Shown: one piece after another, positions 35,475-46,399 of the stretch
Numbering within the stretch: position 1 is the stretch's first letter
How the letters are laid out: each line of letters starts with the position of its first letter
NCBI GenBank assembly: GCA_036873135.1
Contig: JAPTYO010000008.1
Location: forward strand, 29,910,761 to 29,974,760
Length of the DNA: 64,000 bases
Direction: 5' to 3'
From: Clarkia xantiana subsp. parviflora
Lineage: Eukaryota; Streptophyta; Magnoliopsida; Myrtales; Onagraceae
The notes under the pieces: generated by a model
Told to the model about the DNA's origin: nothing
What the model saw: only the letters and a program-made list of their open reading frames with translations
Database searches by the model: none
Position numbers and translations under genes: made by a program

Positions 35475-35739
35475 ACAACCTACCTGTTACCAACTGACTG
35501 GTCACAACCGACTTCTTCAACATATGAGAGACTAAGCCACCATCAACACATGGAAAACCCTCCATAGTAAGAAATAAACAGTCATAAAGTTGGTTTAAGA
35601 CCCTTATAATAGTAAGCTTTCTAATTCATTCTTAAGATTCACATTTACTTACTATCACTATATATACTAATTTAAATTTCAGAGTGGAATGATGTGGCAT
35701 AACTCCACAATTCCCATATGTAGGTGTTGATCAAGCAGA

Positions 35740-35740
<1 letters not shown>
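35475..35740 (+). repeat. divergent X-type LTR fragment
   Basis: Resembles 37841-38243 (cttactatcactatatatactaatttaaatttcagagtgga; ggggcacaac-type end). It is a sub-family of X truncated at the poly(A) run. Confidence 0.5.

Positions 35741-35741
<1 letters not shown>

Positions 35742-35776
<35 letters not shown>
35742..35776. repeat. poly(A) run
   Basis: Thirty-five consecutive A residues on the plus strand. This could be the tail of a retroposed sequence or simple slippage; no LINE or SINE body was recognised to its left. Confidence 0.95.
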
Positions 35777-35778
<2 letters not shown>

Positions 35779-36470
35779 GATACAGAAATCAGACTTTAAG
35801 ATTTAACACAAGCAAAAATTCAAAATTAGTTATAGCAATTGATAAAACCTATTATATACTCAAATAATTAGGATTAAATCTCATTGGAGACGTAGCTTTT
35901 AGAAAAATTGTCAACCTTAACACTCAAAATCGAAGTTGGAGAAGCATTTTTGTAGAAATAAAAAAGCATAATAGGAAACTATTCCATAACCTGTTATCTG
36001 TTATTAACTAAAGTAACTAAACACTGAGCCACACGTGCTTGCACCAACCATTATATAGAACCGCATTAGCTTGCGCATGGCAAATCATATAATATATATA
36101 AGTAGAGCAGAGTAGAGGAACCCTAATACTGTGGAACCCTAATTAAGTGCGATCGATATCTTATTAGTTGTGAGACATTAAGCATGACATGGCGGCGGAT
36201 GCCGAAGCGGCGGAAACCTTTTCATGGTAGAAGGTATAATACTATATTTTTTTTTCTTTATAATAATAATTTTTATATAATAAATTATAAACTAAATAAA
36301 ACACGCTTCGGCGGGGGCGGGTCGGCTACTAATTAACAACTAAGCAATATAATAATAATATTAAAGAAAAGGATAGGATAGTAGAGAAGTTAAAAACATA
36401 AAAGAGAGAATGGCATTGTCGTAAATACAAGTGGGGAGTAGAGCTAGGGTTTCGCTTCGTGTCCCCCATT
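35777..36470. other. intergenic, upstream of the GATA gene
   Basis: AT-rich, no ORF of note. The last 100-200 bases, including gagctagggtttcgc, are probably proximal promoter. Confidence 0.4.
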
Positions 36471-36477
36471 TATATAA
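36471..36477 (+). promoter_or_regulatory. TATA box of the GATA gene
   Basis: TATATAA about 330 bases upstream of the coding ATG, followed by a CT-rich leader with a (CT)n tract near 36560. It is a reasonable core promoter by position; the start site is not known. Confidence 0.45.
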
Positions 36478-36588
36478 TCCCTTTGGCGGCGCGTTTCTTG
36501 TGTGTCGGTTCGCTCTGTTTCTCTCTATCTACCACACTACAAGAACAGAACAGTAGACTCTCTCTCTCTATATATCTGTCTCAATATA

Positions 36589-36609
36589 ATGTCGGTTCCC
36601 TCTATTTAG
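36589..36609 (+). promoter_or_regulatory. short upstream ORF in the GATA leader
   Basis: ATG at 36589 reads six codons to TAG at 36607-36609, well before the main ATG at 36800. A gtaagt just downstream (near 36614) could also be a donor of a leader intron. If transcribed, the short ORF could reduce translation of the main frame; this is inference. Confidence 0.35.
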
Positions 36610-36799
36610 GTTAAGTAAGTACCCGCCTCCATTCAATCTCCACATTCTTCTCTCTTTGCTTGGCGCCTTAATTTTCACTTCCCGCCCTTGCTTTCATTCT
36701 CTCAGTTCTATTAACCTTTCTTCCTCTGTTTCTCTTCTTAATCTCCCTGTTAGATCCGATCCTTAATTACCAATCTTTATCGAAATTACATCGGCATCC

Positions 36800-37322
36800 A
36801 TGGAAATGTACGATCCGTGTGAAAAAGTGAGTGATCATTGGTTTTCGTTTTGATCCCATGATGTTTTTTTCTTGGATGATGGATTATTGATGTTTTGTTT
36901 TGTGTTTTTCCCGACAGGGATCATCAGAATCTTGTGGTGAGATATCGTCATCGGAGAGCCACGCTACAGAGGCGATAATAACGAAGAAGACATGTGCCGA
37001 TTGTGGGACAACCAAAACCCCTCTATGGCGCGGCGGCCCTGCTGGCCCCAAGTCTCTGTGTAACGCGTGTGGAATCAGAAGCCGGAAGAAGAGGAGAGCA
37101 GCGATAATGAACGGCGCAGAAGAGATCAAGAGGCAAAAGAAGTCTAGTAGCAGTGGGAGTTCGTCGGATCGGAGCAGCCACAAGTACGGAGATGAGTGGT
37201 TAAAGGAGATTCTGACGCAGAGATCCAGTTTTGAGAGACAGAGGATGCAGCAGCAACTTGGGGAGGAAGAACAGGCGGCGGTGCTGTTGATGGCTCTATC
37301 ATGTGGCGCTGTTTATGCCTAA
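36800..37322 (+). CDS. GATA-type zinc-finger transcription factor, class B, 2 exons
   Basis: Modelled exons 36800-36826 and 36918-37322 (donor GTGAGT at 36827, acceptor CCGACAG ending 36917, in phase), giving 143 residues. The single zinc finger is Cys-x2-Cys-x18-Cys-x2-Cys: CADC, then [14 protein letters not shown], then CNAC, followed by GIRSRKKRR. The 18-residue loop and single finger mark plant class B GATA factors. The C-terminal LLMALSCG motif, small size and early intron fit the GATA15/16/17-like subgroup, though the exact paralogue cannot be assigned. These nuclear proteins bind WGATAR sites and act in growth, light and cytokinin-linked programmes. The gene looks intact and is flanked by retroelement debris on both sides. 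Confidence 0.95.
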
Positions 37323-37840
37323 TAATATTATAACAATATATATATATATATATATATTTAGAAAATAAGTAAAAATCAAAATAGGGGAAACTATGTATAC
37401 GTATTTCTCTCTATTGATCATTTAGCCAGTGTGTGAGTGAGAATTTTGTAGTTATAGTAGTAGATTTCATTTTTGACCAACTGAGTAAGAGGTGGTGATG
37501 ATCAAGTGTAAGAAAAGTTGTCTTTTTTCATATGATGATGACTTTATTATATTAAATTATTGGGTTTAAAATTATTTAGCAATTACAGTTTGGCAAATTT
37601 GTATTCAAAATATTTTATATTTTTATTTTTTAGGTATTAAGAAGTTTAAATTGTTGCACCGTTGCTGTCCTTATTTATTTGGATTACATATCTACCACGT
37701 GATCACTGATGATATCTAAATATACAAATTTAGCCATATTTTCTTTGTTGGATCCACTACGAAATAACAACAATGTCGAAGACTATGGATATGGTGGATG
37801 TGGAGGCGGTGCTACTTCCATATATAGTAAACTTATCCAA
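37323..37840. other. 3' flank of the GATA gene
   Basis: AT-rich with a short (TA)n tract right after the stop codon. No gene recognised. Confidence 0.4.
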
Positions 37841-38243
37841 AACAGAGACGGAATAACATTAAAATGGAGTCTACACCATCATTGAAGAAGACACGTCATA
37901 ATAAATAAACATGAGGCAACCTGCTCACTATCGTGATTGAAGAAAACCCCTCATGGTAAGTAAACATAAGGTGACAATATACTCGTCACCAACTAACAAG
38001 ATTATAACCGACAGTGTCAACTAATAATAAATCAAGCCACCAACACTATGGAAACCAGGTATAACAAGGAATGAACCGCCACAGAGTTGGTTCATTACTA
38101 AGATTCTCATTTACTCACAAACACTATACTAATTTAAGTTTCGGAGTGGAGTCGTGGGGCACAACCCCACACATTTCCTCTTGCGGGTTACGACCAGGAG
38201 GAACTAAAGAAGTTGTCAAGGAAGCTAACTTTAGGATCCAACA
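37841..38243 (+). repeat. divergent X-type LTR fragment
   Basis: Related to 35475-35740 and more distantly to X: attgaagaaaaccc, gtgacaatatactcgtcacc, tttaagtttcggagtggagtc, end ggatccaaca at 38243. Confidence 0.55.
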
Positions 38244-38256
38244 TTTTTTTCTTACT

Positions 38257-39063
38257 TGTTGGGTTACGATTCAAGATAATCTAAGGTCGACAATTGGCAA
38301 GTCGGGACCACCAAAGTCGGAACCACGAAGTAAAGGTCGACGATTATTTATATCTGAAACGAAGAAATAAAGACGAAGAGTTGACACACCATTTTTAAGG
38401 AGTAGCGACATACCAGGCGACGACTGGGCAAAGTGTGACACATCTCGACAAAACCCTTCCTCTTAAGGAATTGGAAGAGGCGACGACCCATTACTTATGA
38501 AGAAACCCTTCCTCATAATGAAAAAGGGAGCAGTGGCAACCTATTTGTCACCACCTCCAGAAGAAAACATTTCATATTAAGGAATGGTGAGGTGGCGACC
38601 TACTTGTCACCACCTCCAGAAGGAATGGTGAGGTGGCGACCTACTTGTCACCACCTCCAGAAGAAAACCTTCCTCTCTAAGGAATGACCAGGTGACAACC
38701 TGCTTATGACGGCTTTTAGAGAACCTCCCCTCTTAAGGAACAATGGGGTGACGACCTATTTTCACATGCTTCTGCCGACTCAGGACGAGCCGCCATTTGA
38801 ACTCGGTAAAACTTCCATACAAATACCTTCAAGTATTTTCATACGTGGACACATTATTATTATTCTCATAATCCATTACTGACTTAAGCTTCGAAGTGGA
38901 ATCAGGGACAAATCCCCACCCCTTTTTCATGTTAACGCCACAAAGCTCCACAAAGAAAACTAAGTACCCGATGAGGTCGAGATAGACACCTAAGAGAGTA
39001 ATTAAAGGCAAGATCCTGAAATCCTTTCCCGAAAGTTAGGGCCTGGCGATTCTTGATCCAACA
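38257..39063 (+). repeat. family X LTR (X3)
   Basis: The most complete X LTR here: begins TGTTGGGTTACGATT and ends TTGATCCAACA, 807 bases. It has the internal repeats ggtggcgacctacttgtcacc and the shared 3' segment from cttaagcttcg to cctttcccgaaagttagg. No matching target duplication was found, and no PBS follows. Confidence 0.8.
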
Positions 39064-39297
39064 TCTGGCCTAACGATCATTGATCCTTCATAACACCTAG
39101 GTTCGTCGACAATTCGAAAGAAGTTAGGCATCAAAGACAAAAAAAAAGTCCTTAACGGAATCGATTGTCGACACAATGAACCCAAAATGGTCATAACACC
39201 TAGGTTCGTCGACAATTCGAAAGAAGTTGGGCATCGAAGACAAAAAAATTCCTTAACAGAATTGATTGTCGACACAATGAACTCAAAATGGTCATAA
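39064..39297. repeat. two diverged copies related to the 97-bp array
   Basis: Two copies about 103 bp apart of cataacacctaggttcgtcgacaattcgaaagaagtt...gattgtcgac. TCGACAAT and ATTGTCGA form inverted arms, as in the array at 27995-28538. Confidence 0.75.
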
Positions 39298-40153
39298 CTG
39301 AAGGAAAATTATGGGGTAATTCATATGGATCAAACATAGGAACATGCTAGGTAAAATAATTACGCAGCGGAAAGGGTGCACATACCTATTTTCACGATTC
39401 GACGTCCAAGACTTCAACGAGTGAGTTCACGATCTGCCGGACGGTGTCCTGCGGGAACTCTAATTAAAGAGAAATCCATAGGCAATGGTCTCCACAGCAA
39501 AACCTCTTCAATTCGGTTGCTGGTTAGATCTCCGAGGTGAATTGCTTGTCACAGTTCGGCACCTACTTTAGTGATGTAAGGGTTCGTCCGAACTATGTGT
39601 ATTTATGTGTTGGGTTACGATTATAGACGATAAGAAGAAAACCAATGGATAATTAGGAGCATCTAAGTCGAGACTCTAAAATATGAGTCCACGACTATTC
39701 ATGCTCAGAATGAAGAAGTGAAGACGGATAGTCGGCACCCATTTTTTAGGATGCCAACATCCAGGACGACTTATGAAGAATGGCGACACCACTCAATAAA
39801 GACTTTAAGGCATGAGTCGAGTCAGCAGCCAAGTACTAATAAGAAAACCCTTCCTCTAAAAGAACGGGACCAGGTGGCGACACGCTTCCACCGCCTCTCT
39901 AAAGAAACCTTCTTCATTAAGGAATGGTGAGGTGACAACCTGCTTGTCACCTGCTTATGCCGCCATAAAGAAACATTCCTCATTAAGGAATGGTGAGGTG
40001 GCAACCTTCTTGTCACCTGCTTATACCTGTTGGAAATACGGGATAGCTACTACGGAACAAAACACGTGTACATGTCAGGTAAACTAAATACGCAGCGGAA
40101 GAGGGACACATACCAATTTCTTGCTTTCCGGAGACCCAAGATGTTGAGCGGTT
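39298..40153. repeat. nested LTR fragments (copia / X / copia)
   Basis: About 39298-39607: a copia LTR fragment of the A/B/C family (tacgcagcggaaagggtgcacataccta). From 39608: an X LTR start (TGTTGGGTTACGATTAT) running to about 40027. 40028-40153: another copia LTR start (TGTTGGAAATACGGG, tacgcagcggaag), cut at 40154 by copia B. The order shows successive truncating insertions. Confidence 0.7.
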
Positions 40154-40754
40154 TGTTGGATTACGGGGAAGATTACTACGGAAACTTAAACAAGGTACAT
40201 GCTTGTAATCAGAATTACGCAGCGGAAGATACGCATATACCTTAAACCTATTTCCGTAGTCCCCAAGGATCCTGCTGAGGGAGTTCACGACCCACCGGGC
40301 GGAACCCGTAGAAGTTCTTGTTAAGGAAGTCCTACGCGGTATTATCTCCACATCAAAGCCTCTGATCAGTTCTTGGCAGGGACGGATCTCCGGAGTGATT
40401 TGCTCTAAGCAAATTGGCACACAATTGGTGGTGCAGTATGGTTCGGCCGAAACTGTATATTAAGGGGGGAGGATTTTCTCTCAAATCACAACTTAGGAGG
40501 AATTGTGAATTACACTTAATAAAACCCTAACACCCTTTATTTATAGGAGGAACAAAGTGGACAAAACTCCACTTTGCCCCTATCACTATTTCGGCCGGCC
40601 ATGTATAAGGGAGGCCTAATATTTTGGGCCTCTCATGTCAATTGGGATTTGGGTCAAGCCAAATTTCCCTAATGTGACATTTACCCAATTTCTTAGGTAA
40701 CGTATACATATTAATGGGCTACCAATTACGGCGCTCAGTCACCATATGCTAACA
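40154..40754 (-). repeat. 3' LTR of copia element B
   Basis: Begins TGTTGGATTACGGGG and ends ATATGCTAACA on the plus strand, 601 bases. It is followed by gctcccactcgccgg, the complement of a polypurine tract, which places the element on the minus strand. A minus-strand TATA box (tatttatagg near 40536) agrees. Confidence 0.85.
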
Positions 40755-41814
40755 GCTCCCACTCGCCGGAATGGGAGGGTGCCTATTAATGTATTGTTCT
40801 CCAAATCGCATCAACATTTCACTCTTCTGATCCTGCCCCTGCTTCCAAATAGTTCATACGAGGTTTTCCGTGCGACCGGCGGATACGAAGGGCATCATGC
40901 TACTCATCTATTAGGAGTGTTGTAGCGCCCGCGGAACGTTGATTCCCTATCTCAAATCATCCTGTTAAAAACGCCAAATTGTATCGCGTTGTATCCTAGG
41001 TCAACTGATAATTCTCCTATTGCCCAGTTTCCACATAGGAATACTTCTCCAGGGCATGTTCAAGTATCCACAACCTTTAACTAATATCTGGTTGGTGGCC
41101 ACCTAGTGAATACAAGAGTCGGTGAATTACAGGTGAACTTGACCATCCCCATTGCTCATACCCTTAGTCAAACTCAACCGGTTTCCAAAGACGTGGTAAC
41201 TTGGCATTTTTCTTCAGCACTGCGCTCATACGCCGGGAAGCGAACATTGAGCCTGACCTTAGGTATGAGTTCTGAGTCATGATGATACTTCGGGTGCCTC
41301 TTCATAAGGCTCCCGGGATGAATCACACGCTCGAGGTGAAGAAGTTTGCGCCCATTAGAATCACGAGGATTCTATCTAGCACAACCGAGCATGACCCCGT
41401 GGTCGAACGTGGCACGCGTAGTATGAAGCATGCGTCGATAGCATACCCGAACACTGTCAGGTGTGGGATATGTCAATGATGCTATCGCTGATTTTCATAT
41501 TGCCCAGAATTTGGTTAATGACGAACATAGTTCATCACCGGCGAAGCGCAAAACGAAGATCATGTCGTGTTACTTCGAAACCAAATGATCGTTTTGCATA
41601 ACCAAGTTTCCCAACTGGTTCTTAGCCAATCTTGCTTCGGAAGAGGTCCCCCTCTCCTACAAGACGACCGTGCCCGTGTGACAAGGAAAGGCCCACATTC
41701 GACATAATTTATGCAGAGGATTGCGTCCTCCTACGACTTAGTTTATAGATCGTACAATCCGATGTAATCAAACATTATGACGTCAATGAATCATAAACTC
41801 AAATTGTAATTCTT
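40755..41814 (-). other. 3' untranslated region of copia B
   Basis: Shared with 15405-16500 in order and sequence; non-coding. Confidence 0.7.
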
Positions 41815-42806
41815 TCATTTATCAAAATGTAACTTCCAATTCATCAAAATTTTATCACAGATACATGCCCACATATAAACCCTACGCAATCCAAGCAGTT
41901 TAACATGTTTTTCAAATGTCTCTCTACGCAACGGTTTAGTTAGTGGGTCCGCCACCATATCATCAGTGGGCGAGTATTCTAAAGTGATTATATTATCTTC
42001 AACCATAGATTTAGCATAATTATATTTCACATCTATATGTTTAGTCCCACTATGGTACTTTGGATTCTTTACTGCCGCAATCACTGCTTGACTGTCAGAG
42101 AACACCTTCACAGGTTTACTCCCAACATCACTATCAACCAGCGCAGTAAGAAGCATTTTCAGCCAGACTACTTCTTGTGCATTTTTAGAGAGAGCAACGA
42201 ATTCTGATTCCATCTTAGACAACGCGACACAAGATTGCTTCTTGCTCGTCCATGAAATTGTGGCATCAGAAAGGAGAAACACTCCTCCTGTGGTGGACTT
42301 ATGATAATCTGGATCGCCACCATGGTCAGCGTCACTGAATCCGGTCAATTCTAACTTCCTGCCCTCATAGCATAGTTTGTAGTCGGCAGTACCTTTCAGA
42401 TATCGTATGATGCGCTTTACAACTTTTAAATGCTGATAGCTAGGGTCTGATTGGTATCTTGCTACTAGGCCCACAGCGTGACAAAGCATGGCGTACATGA
42501 GACTCCAACCATGCTTAAATACTCTGCACTCCTCATCTGTTCATGCTCTTGGTGCTTCTTTGGGCCGTCGCACTTTTACAACGCGCACATGAGTACTACC
42601 GGCGTTTCCACGGGTTTGGAATCCTGTAATCTATACCTTTTCAACAGTTTGTTGATGTAGGCTTCCTGAGATAGACATAACCTCCGGATGGCACGAGCTC
42701 TAGACATTTCAATGCCCAAGATGTACGTAGCATCTCCCATGTCTTTCATCTCAAATATAAATGCCAACCAGGACTTTGATTCATGCATGAAACTCACATC
42801 GTTTGC
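41815..42806 (-). pseudogene. copia reverse transcriptase end and RNase H (element B), truncated
   Basis: 42806-42576 encodes ESKSWLAFIFEMKDMGDATYILGIEM and LSQEAYINKLLKRY, the C-terminal part of copia RT. 42498-41815 encodes a clean copia RNase H: FSDADHGGDPDYHKSTTGG, SWTSKKQSCVALSKMESEF, KVFSDSQAVIAAV and DPLTKPLRRETFEKHVKLLGLRRV. A frame break near 42500-42576 separates them. Everything upstream (gag to RT palm) is missing; instead a gypsy RNase H joins at about 42807. Confidence 0.88.
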
Positions 42807-44752
42807 GACATGGAACACTTTCTTGCCTCTATCACTAGGGCGTAAATGTATTTCTCAATGGGCATGTAACTGAGCTCGTACTTTGCTAGGGCTTTGCTGA
42901 CGAAGTATACGGGTAGTTGTGCATTGCCCTCCTTTTTTATGAGTTCCGAGCTTACTGCCACGTTACTCACTGATATGTATAGGTAGAGCGGCTCCCCTAG
43001 GGAGGGTTTTGCCAAGGATGGTAGTGTTCGCAGGTTTTGTTTCAAGTGTTGGAATGCCTGCTCGCATTTGGGCGACCATTCAAACTTCTTATTTGCTCTC
43101 AACACTTCAAAGAAAGGTATGCTTTGTCTCCTATTCTTGCCAGGAAACTGTTAAGTGCTGCAAGGCGTCCGTTTAGCTGTTGCACCTCCTTGTGCTTTTT
43201 TGGGGACGCTATGTCCTCTGTTGCTTGTAGCTTTTCTGGGTTTACCTCGATTCCTCTTTGGCTTACCATGAAATCTAAGAATTTTCCCAATTGAACTCTG
43301 AATGCGCATTTTAAAGGGTTCAGTTTGACTTGGTACTATCGCATCCTTTGAAATGTCTTTCGCAAGTCTCTTACATGGTTTGGTCTTTTCATTGATTTGA
43401 CGATCATGTCGTCCACGTAGGATTCCATTGTATTGCCTATCATGTCCCCGAATAGCTTGTTAACCTTCCTTTGGTACGTTGCTCCTGCGTTTATGAAGCC
43501 GAATGGCATCACCGTGTAATGGAAAATGTCTCCGTCTGCGTAGAATGCCGTATGTGGGGCATCGTCTGGGGACATTTTGATTTGATTGTATCCAGAGTAT
43601 GCATACATAAAACTCATTACTTCGTGGCCTGAAGTTGCGTCAACCAGTTGGTCTATCCTTGGAAGTGGGTAGGAATCCTTCAGGCATGCGTTGTTTAGAT
43701 CTCGGAAGTTTATGCACATTCTCCAAGTTCCTCCCGATTTCTTTACAAATATTGGATTTTCTACCCATGTTTGGTACTTGCACTATTTGATGAAGCCCGC
43801 TTCTATAAGTTTGCCTACCTCTTCGTGGATGGCCACTTTTTTGCTACCACCCATTGGTCTTACCTTTTGGGTTACTGGTCTCTTGGAGGGATCAATGTTT
43901 AACTTGTGAGAGATGACCTCTTCACTTATCCCTGGCATGTCGCTTGGAGACCATTCGAATAGGTCATTATACTCCTTGAGGAGCTCTATTATTGGTGCTG
44001 CTTCTTCTTGTGTTAGCAAGACCCCTATTTTTACCTTCATTTGCTGGTCATCAATTGAAACTTCACGTAACTCCTCCATGGGTGAGGGGCGTCCATGTTC
44101 TTCTCTTGGGTCTGCATCTATTTCCACCTATGCTTCCTCTATTGTCGGGGCTGTCGGTCGCAATGCTATTGTGTAGCATTGTTTGGCTGAATCTTGATCC
44201 CCTAGGACCTCCCCTATGCCTTTATCTCTGTTGAGAACTTCATCTTTTGGTGTGCTATTGAGGGGACCATCCATATTTGTTTATCGTTGTTATGCATATG
44301 ATGTCGTTGTATGCCGTGAGGCATTCAACTATTAAGAAAGGCCCTTCTATATGAAGCTTGGTTTCTCCTTCCCCTATTGTTAATGGCAGTGTAACCACTC
44401 CTGCTGGGTAATCCATGTTTCCCACGAAGCCTATCAATGGTGTGTCTACTGGCTTCATGTCTTTTCTTGTTTTTCCTAGATTTTTTAGGGTCTCCATCGT
44501 GAGTATGTTTGGTGAACTTCCCCAATCTACCAGAATCTTTCCGACCTTGAGGTTGTTAATCTTCATTGTAACTACCAATGCATTGTCTTGTGGGTATTAC
44601 ACATGCTCCATATCCTCTTTGGAAAAGGCCATGGCGTCGGTTGACGGATGCATTGAGTCTCTGCCCTGTGTTTCTAGGGCGTATGTTTCTCGTCCTTCGG
44701 ATGATTCGCCTCCTAAACCAAATCCCCCATGAATGAAGTATGTTGTTACCAT
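42807..44752 (-). pseudogene. gypsy protease-RT-RNase H remnant lacking gag (element G)
   Basis: Read right to left. A short leader ATG at 44752 lies about 58 bases after the LTR edge, where gag should begin; no gag is present. The protease (44578-44255) has GKILVDWGSS, where the usual DSG/DTG triad is DWG. The RT starts in 44127-43783 (HKLNIDPSKRPVTQKVR) and continues in 43719-43336 with WRMCINFRDLNNACLKDSYPLP, TVMPFGFINAGATYQR and the catalytic SYVDDMIVKS. The thumb is at 43290-43099 and the RNase H start at 43105-42820 (EPLYLYISVSN, PIEKYIYALV). Stops and frameshifts separate all parts. RNase H ends abruptly at the fusion with copia B. Confidence 0.85.
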
Positions 44753-44791
44753 CTTTTCTCTTGGGTTTTTTTACGCGGATTTTTGTTCGAG

Positions 44792-44809
44792 TCGTACAGA
44801 CGGCGCCAA
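44792..44809 (-). other. primer binding site (element G)
   Basis: On the minus strand TTGGCGCCGTCTGTACGA follows an LTR end ATCCAACA. Same PBS class as at 3485, 5408 and 53718. Confidence 0.8.
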
Positions 44810-45157
44810 TGTTGGATTAAGGTCGTCGAGGTTCGTCCGTAGAGTGCGCCTTCGAGGTCTTGATCCGTGGGTGTGCTCGCCTACTCCTTATGCTCCCGTG
44901 AACCTGCAAGAAGGATTGCGCCAGAGGGGGTGGTTTCCGACTAGTAATCCGGGTCTTGTGGCGGACTAGTCCGGCATTAGCCGGGTTGGCTTTTAGTCGA
45001 GTTTGGAAACCGAATGAGTCTTAATGAGATCCAATCGGATGTATATTCATCAATATCTTTATATTTTGGAAAAAAAAATGTATCTTTATATCTTCATTCA
45101 TTTCGTACATTGTGGATGAAGTATTGAATTTGATAAGTTGGACAGCTATCTTATCTA
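44810..45157 (-). repeat. LTR of gypsy element G, partial
   Basis: The inner edge TGTTGGATTAAGG at 44810 is fixed by the PBS. The outer edge was not found; the Tat element is inserted at 45163 with TSD TCTAG (45158-45162), and the sequence after 54374 could not be matched to an LTR end. Confidence 0.5.
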
Positions 45158-45162
45158 TCTAG

Positions 45163-45812
45163 TGTTGGATCACGGCAGGAGCTCCGGTTACGGTGACGGA
45201 TTCCTTAGCTCCTCGCAATCCTGCAGAAGGGGAATAGAGGGCAGTGGCCCAGAATCCCTCTCCGATGCTTAACGTAAGTACGGCAGTCAACAGAGCAAGC
45301 AAGCAGTATTTGTGTATGTCTAAAAACGTAACCCTAATCTGGAATAACTTCCCTCCTTTTATAGAGGAAAGGCTATCCCAGTTACCTGATTAGGCGGTTG
45401 GATTGTGATCCATTATCCCACATATCTCGCCGTATATCTTGCCATGTATCTTGTACAGTTATTCGTATCCCACATATCTCGCCCATTATACCACTATTAT
45501 AATCATGGCGAGATTTCCGGGATTGGGCTCTTACTGGCGAGTCTCGATCATTATCGGAGGCTCCCAAGTTACATCGTTGAGGATTCGGTATCGGGGAGTG
45601 GTGTCAACTCCCATATCGGGACCGACTACGTCCAGGTCCGATATCTTCGGGGCTCTTCCCTATCGGAGCCATACTTGCTCGGGGCCATTCAATATCGGGG
45701 CCTCCTTCCGTCGGAGCCCTTCTCCTTCCAGCAGCCCAGCTCCTAGCCCACTAGGCCTAGTCGCCGTTTGCCAATCGTTAAGGGGCCTAACGGCCTTTGC
45801 CAGGGCCCATCA
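45163..45812 (-). repeat. 3' LTR of the Tat-type element
   Basis: 650 bases, TG...CA ends. A minus-strand TATA box (CTCTATAAAAGG) lies near 45353-45364. Differs from 53720-54369 at three positions, all within the last 80 bases on the plus strand. Confidence 0.95.
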
Positions 45813-45823
45813 TTTGCCCCCAA
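45813..45823 (-). other. polypurine tract of the Tat-type element
   Basis: Minus strand TTGGGGGCAAA immediately before the LTR start TGATGGG. The purine-rich run at this exact junction is where plus-strand DNA priming starts in LTR elements. Confidence 0.7.
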
Positions 45824-46254
45824 GACGTGAGGGACTTATAGTGCGTCGCGTCTTTCAGTATCGGACCCTTCTACATCCCAGTCGGGGGGTCTTTATTTGA
45901 AACGTTGGAGGCCATTGCCTTAACTTTTGTCGGGGGCCGTTGCCTTAGGATCCCTTCAAGATCCTTTGGGATCCTACTTGGATTCGAGGAGTTTTCTTGA
46001 TCAGACCAGCATTAAATGCTGATAGGAGGTGAAGGAACGTTTCGGGTTCCGCATGCCTGCTTTCTGAAAAAGCACTTTTCAACCGCCCCGGTACGTCATT
46101 ACTCTTGTCTTATCTATCCCATGCGTCCTGACGGTTCAGGTTAAAACCGTTTCGCCTTCTTTGAATTAACGCGTTTCCCTTTGGATGATTCTGATTGAGT
46201 GGTTTTGAATTCTACGGCTCAGATTGCCCACCCCTTCAGTTCTCCTTTCCTTCT

Positions 46255-46264
46255 CTTATAAAAC
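46255..46264 (+). promoter_or_regulatory. TATA box of the antisense gene
   Basis: CTTATAAAAC, about 140 bases upstream of the antisense ATG at 46400, in an otherwise CT-rich leader. It suggests the antisense gene has its own promoter lying between the 3' LTR and the start codon. Confidence 0.5.
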
Positions 46265-46399
46265 CCTAACCCCAGACACTGTTTCACCTTTCTTTTACCT
46301 CTTCTTCTCTGCGATCCCAAGAGCTTTGATTCTCCAGATTTTGAGTTTTCACCGGCGCTTCAAGCACTTCAAATTTTTCCGATCAAGCCTTCAGTCACT

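Noticed and set aside
42807..44809. Endogenous plant pararetrovirus
   Set aside because: Domain order, PBS and LTR are those of an LTR retrotransposon; no movement protein or virus-specific features were seen.
45405..45900. ORFs repeated at 45405-45900 and 53962-54388
   Set aside because: They are antisense readings of the two LTRs of the Tat-type element.
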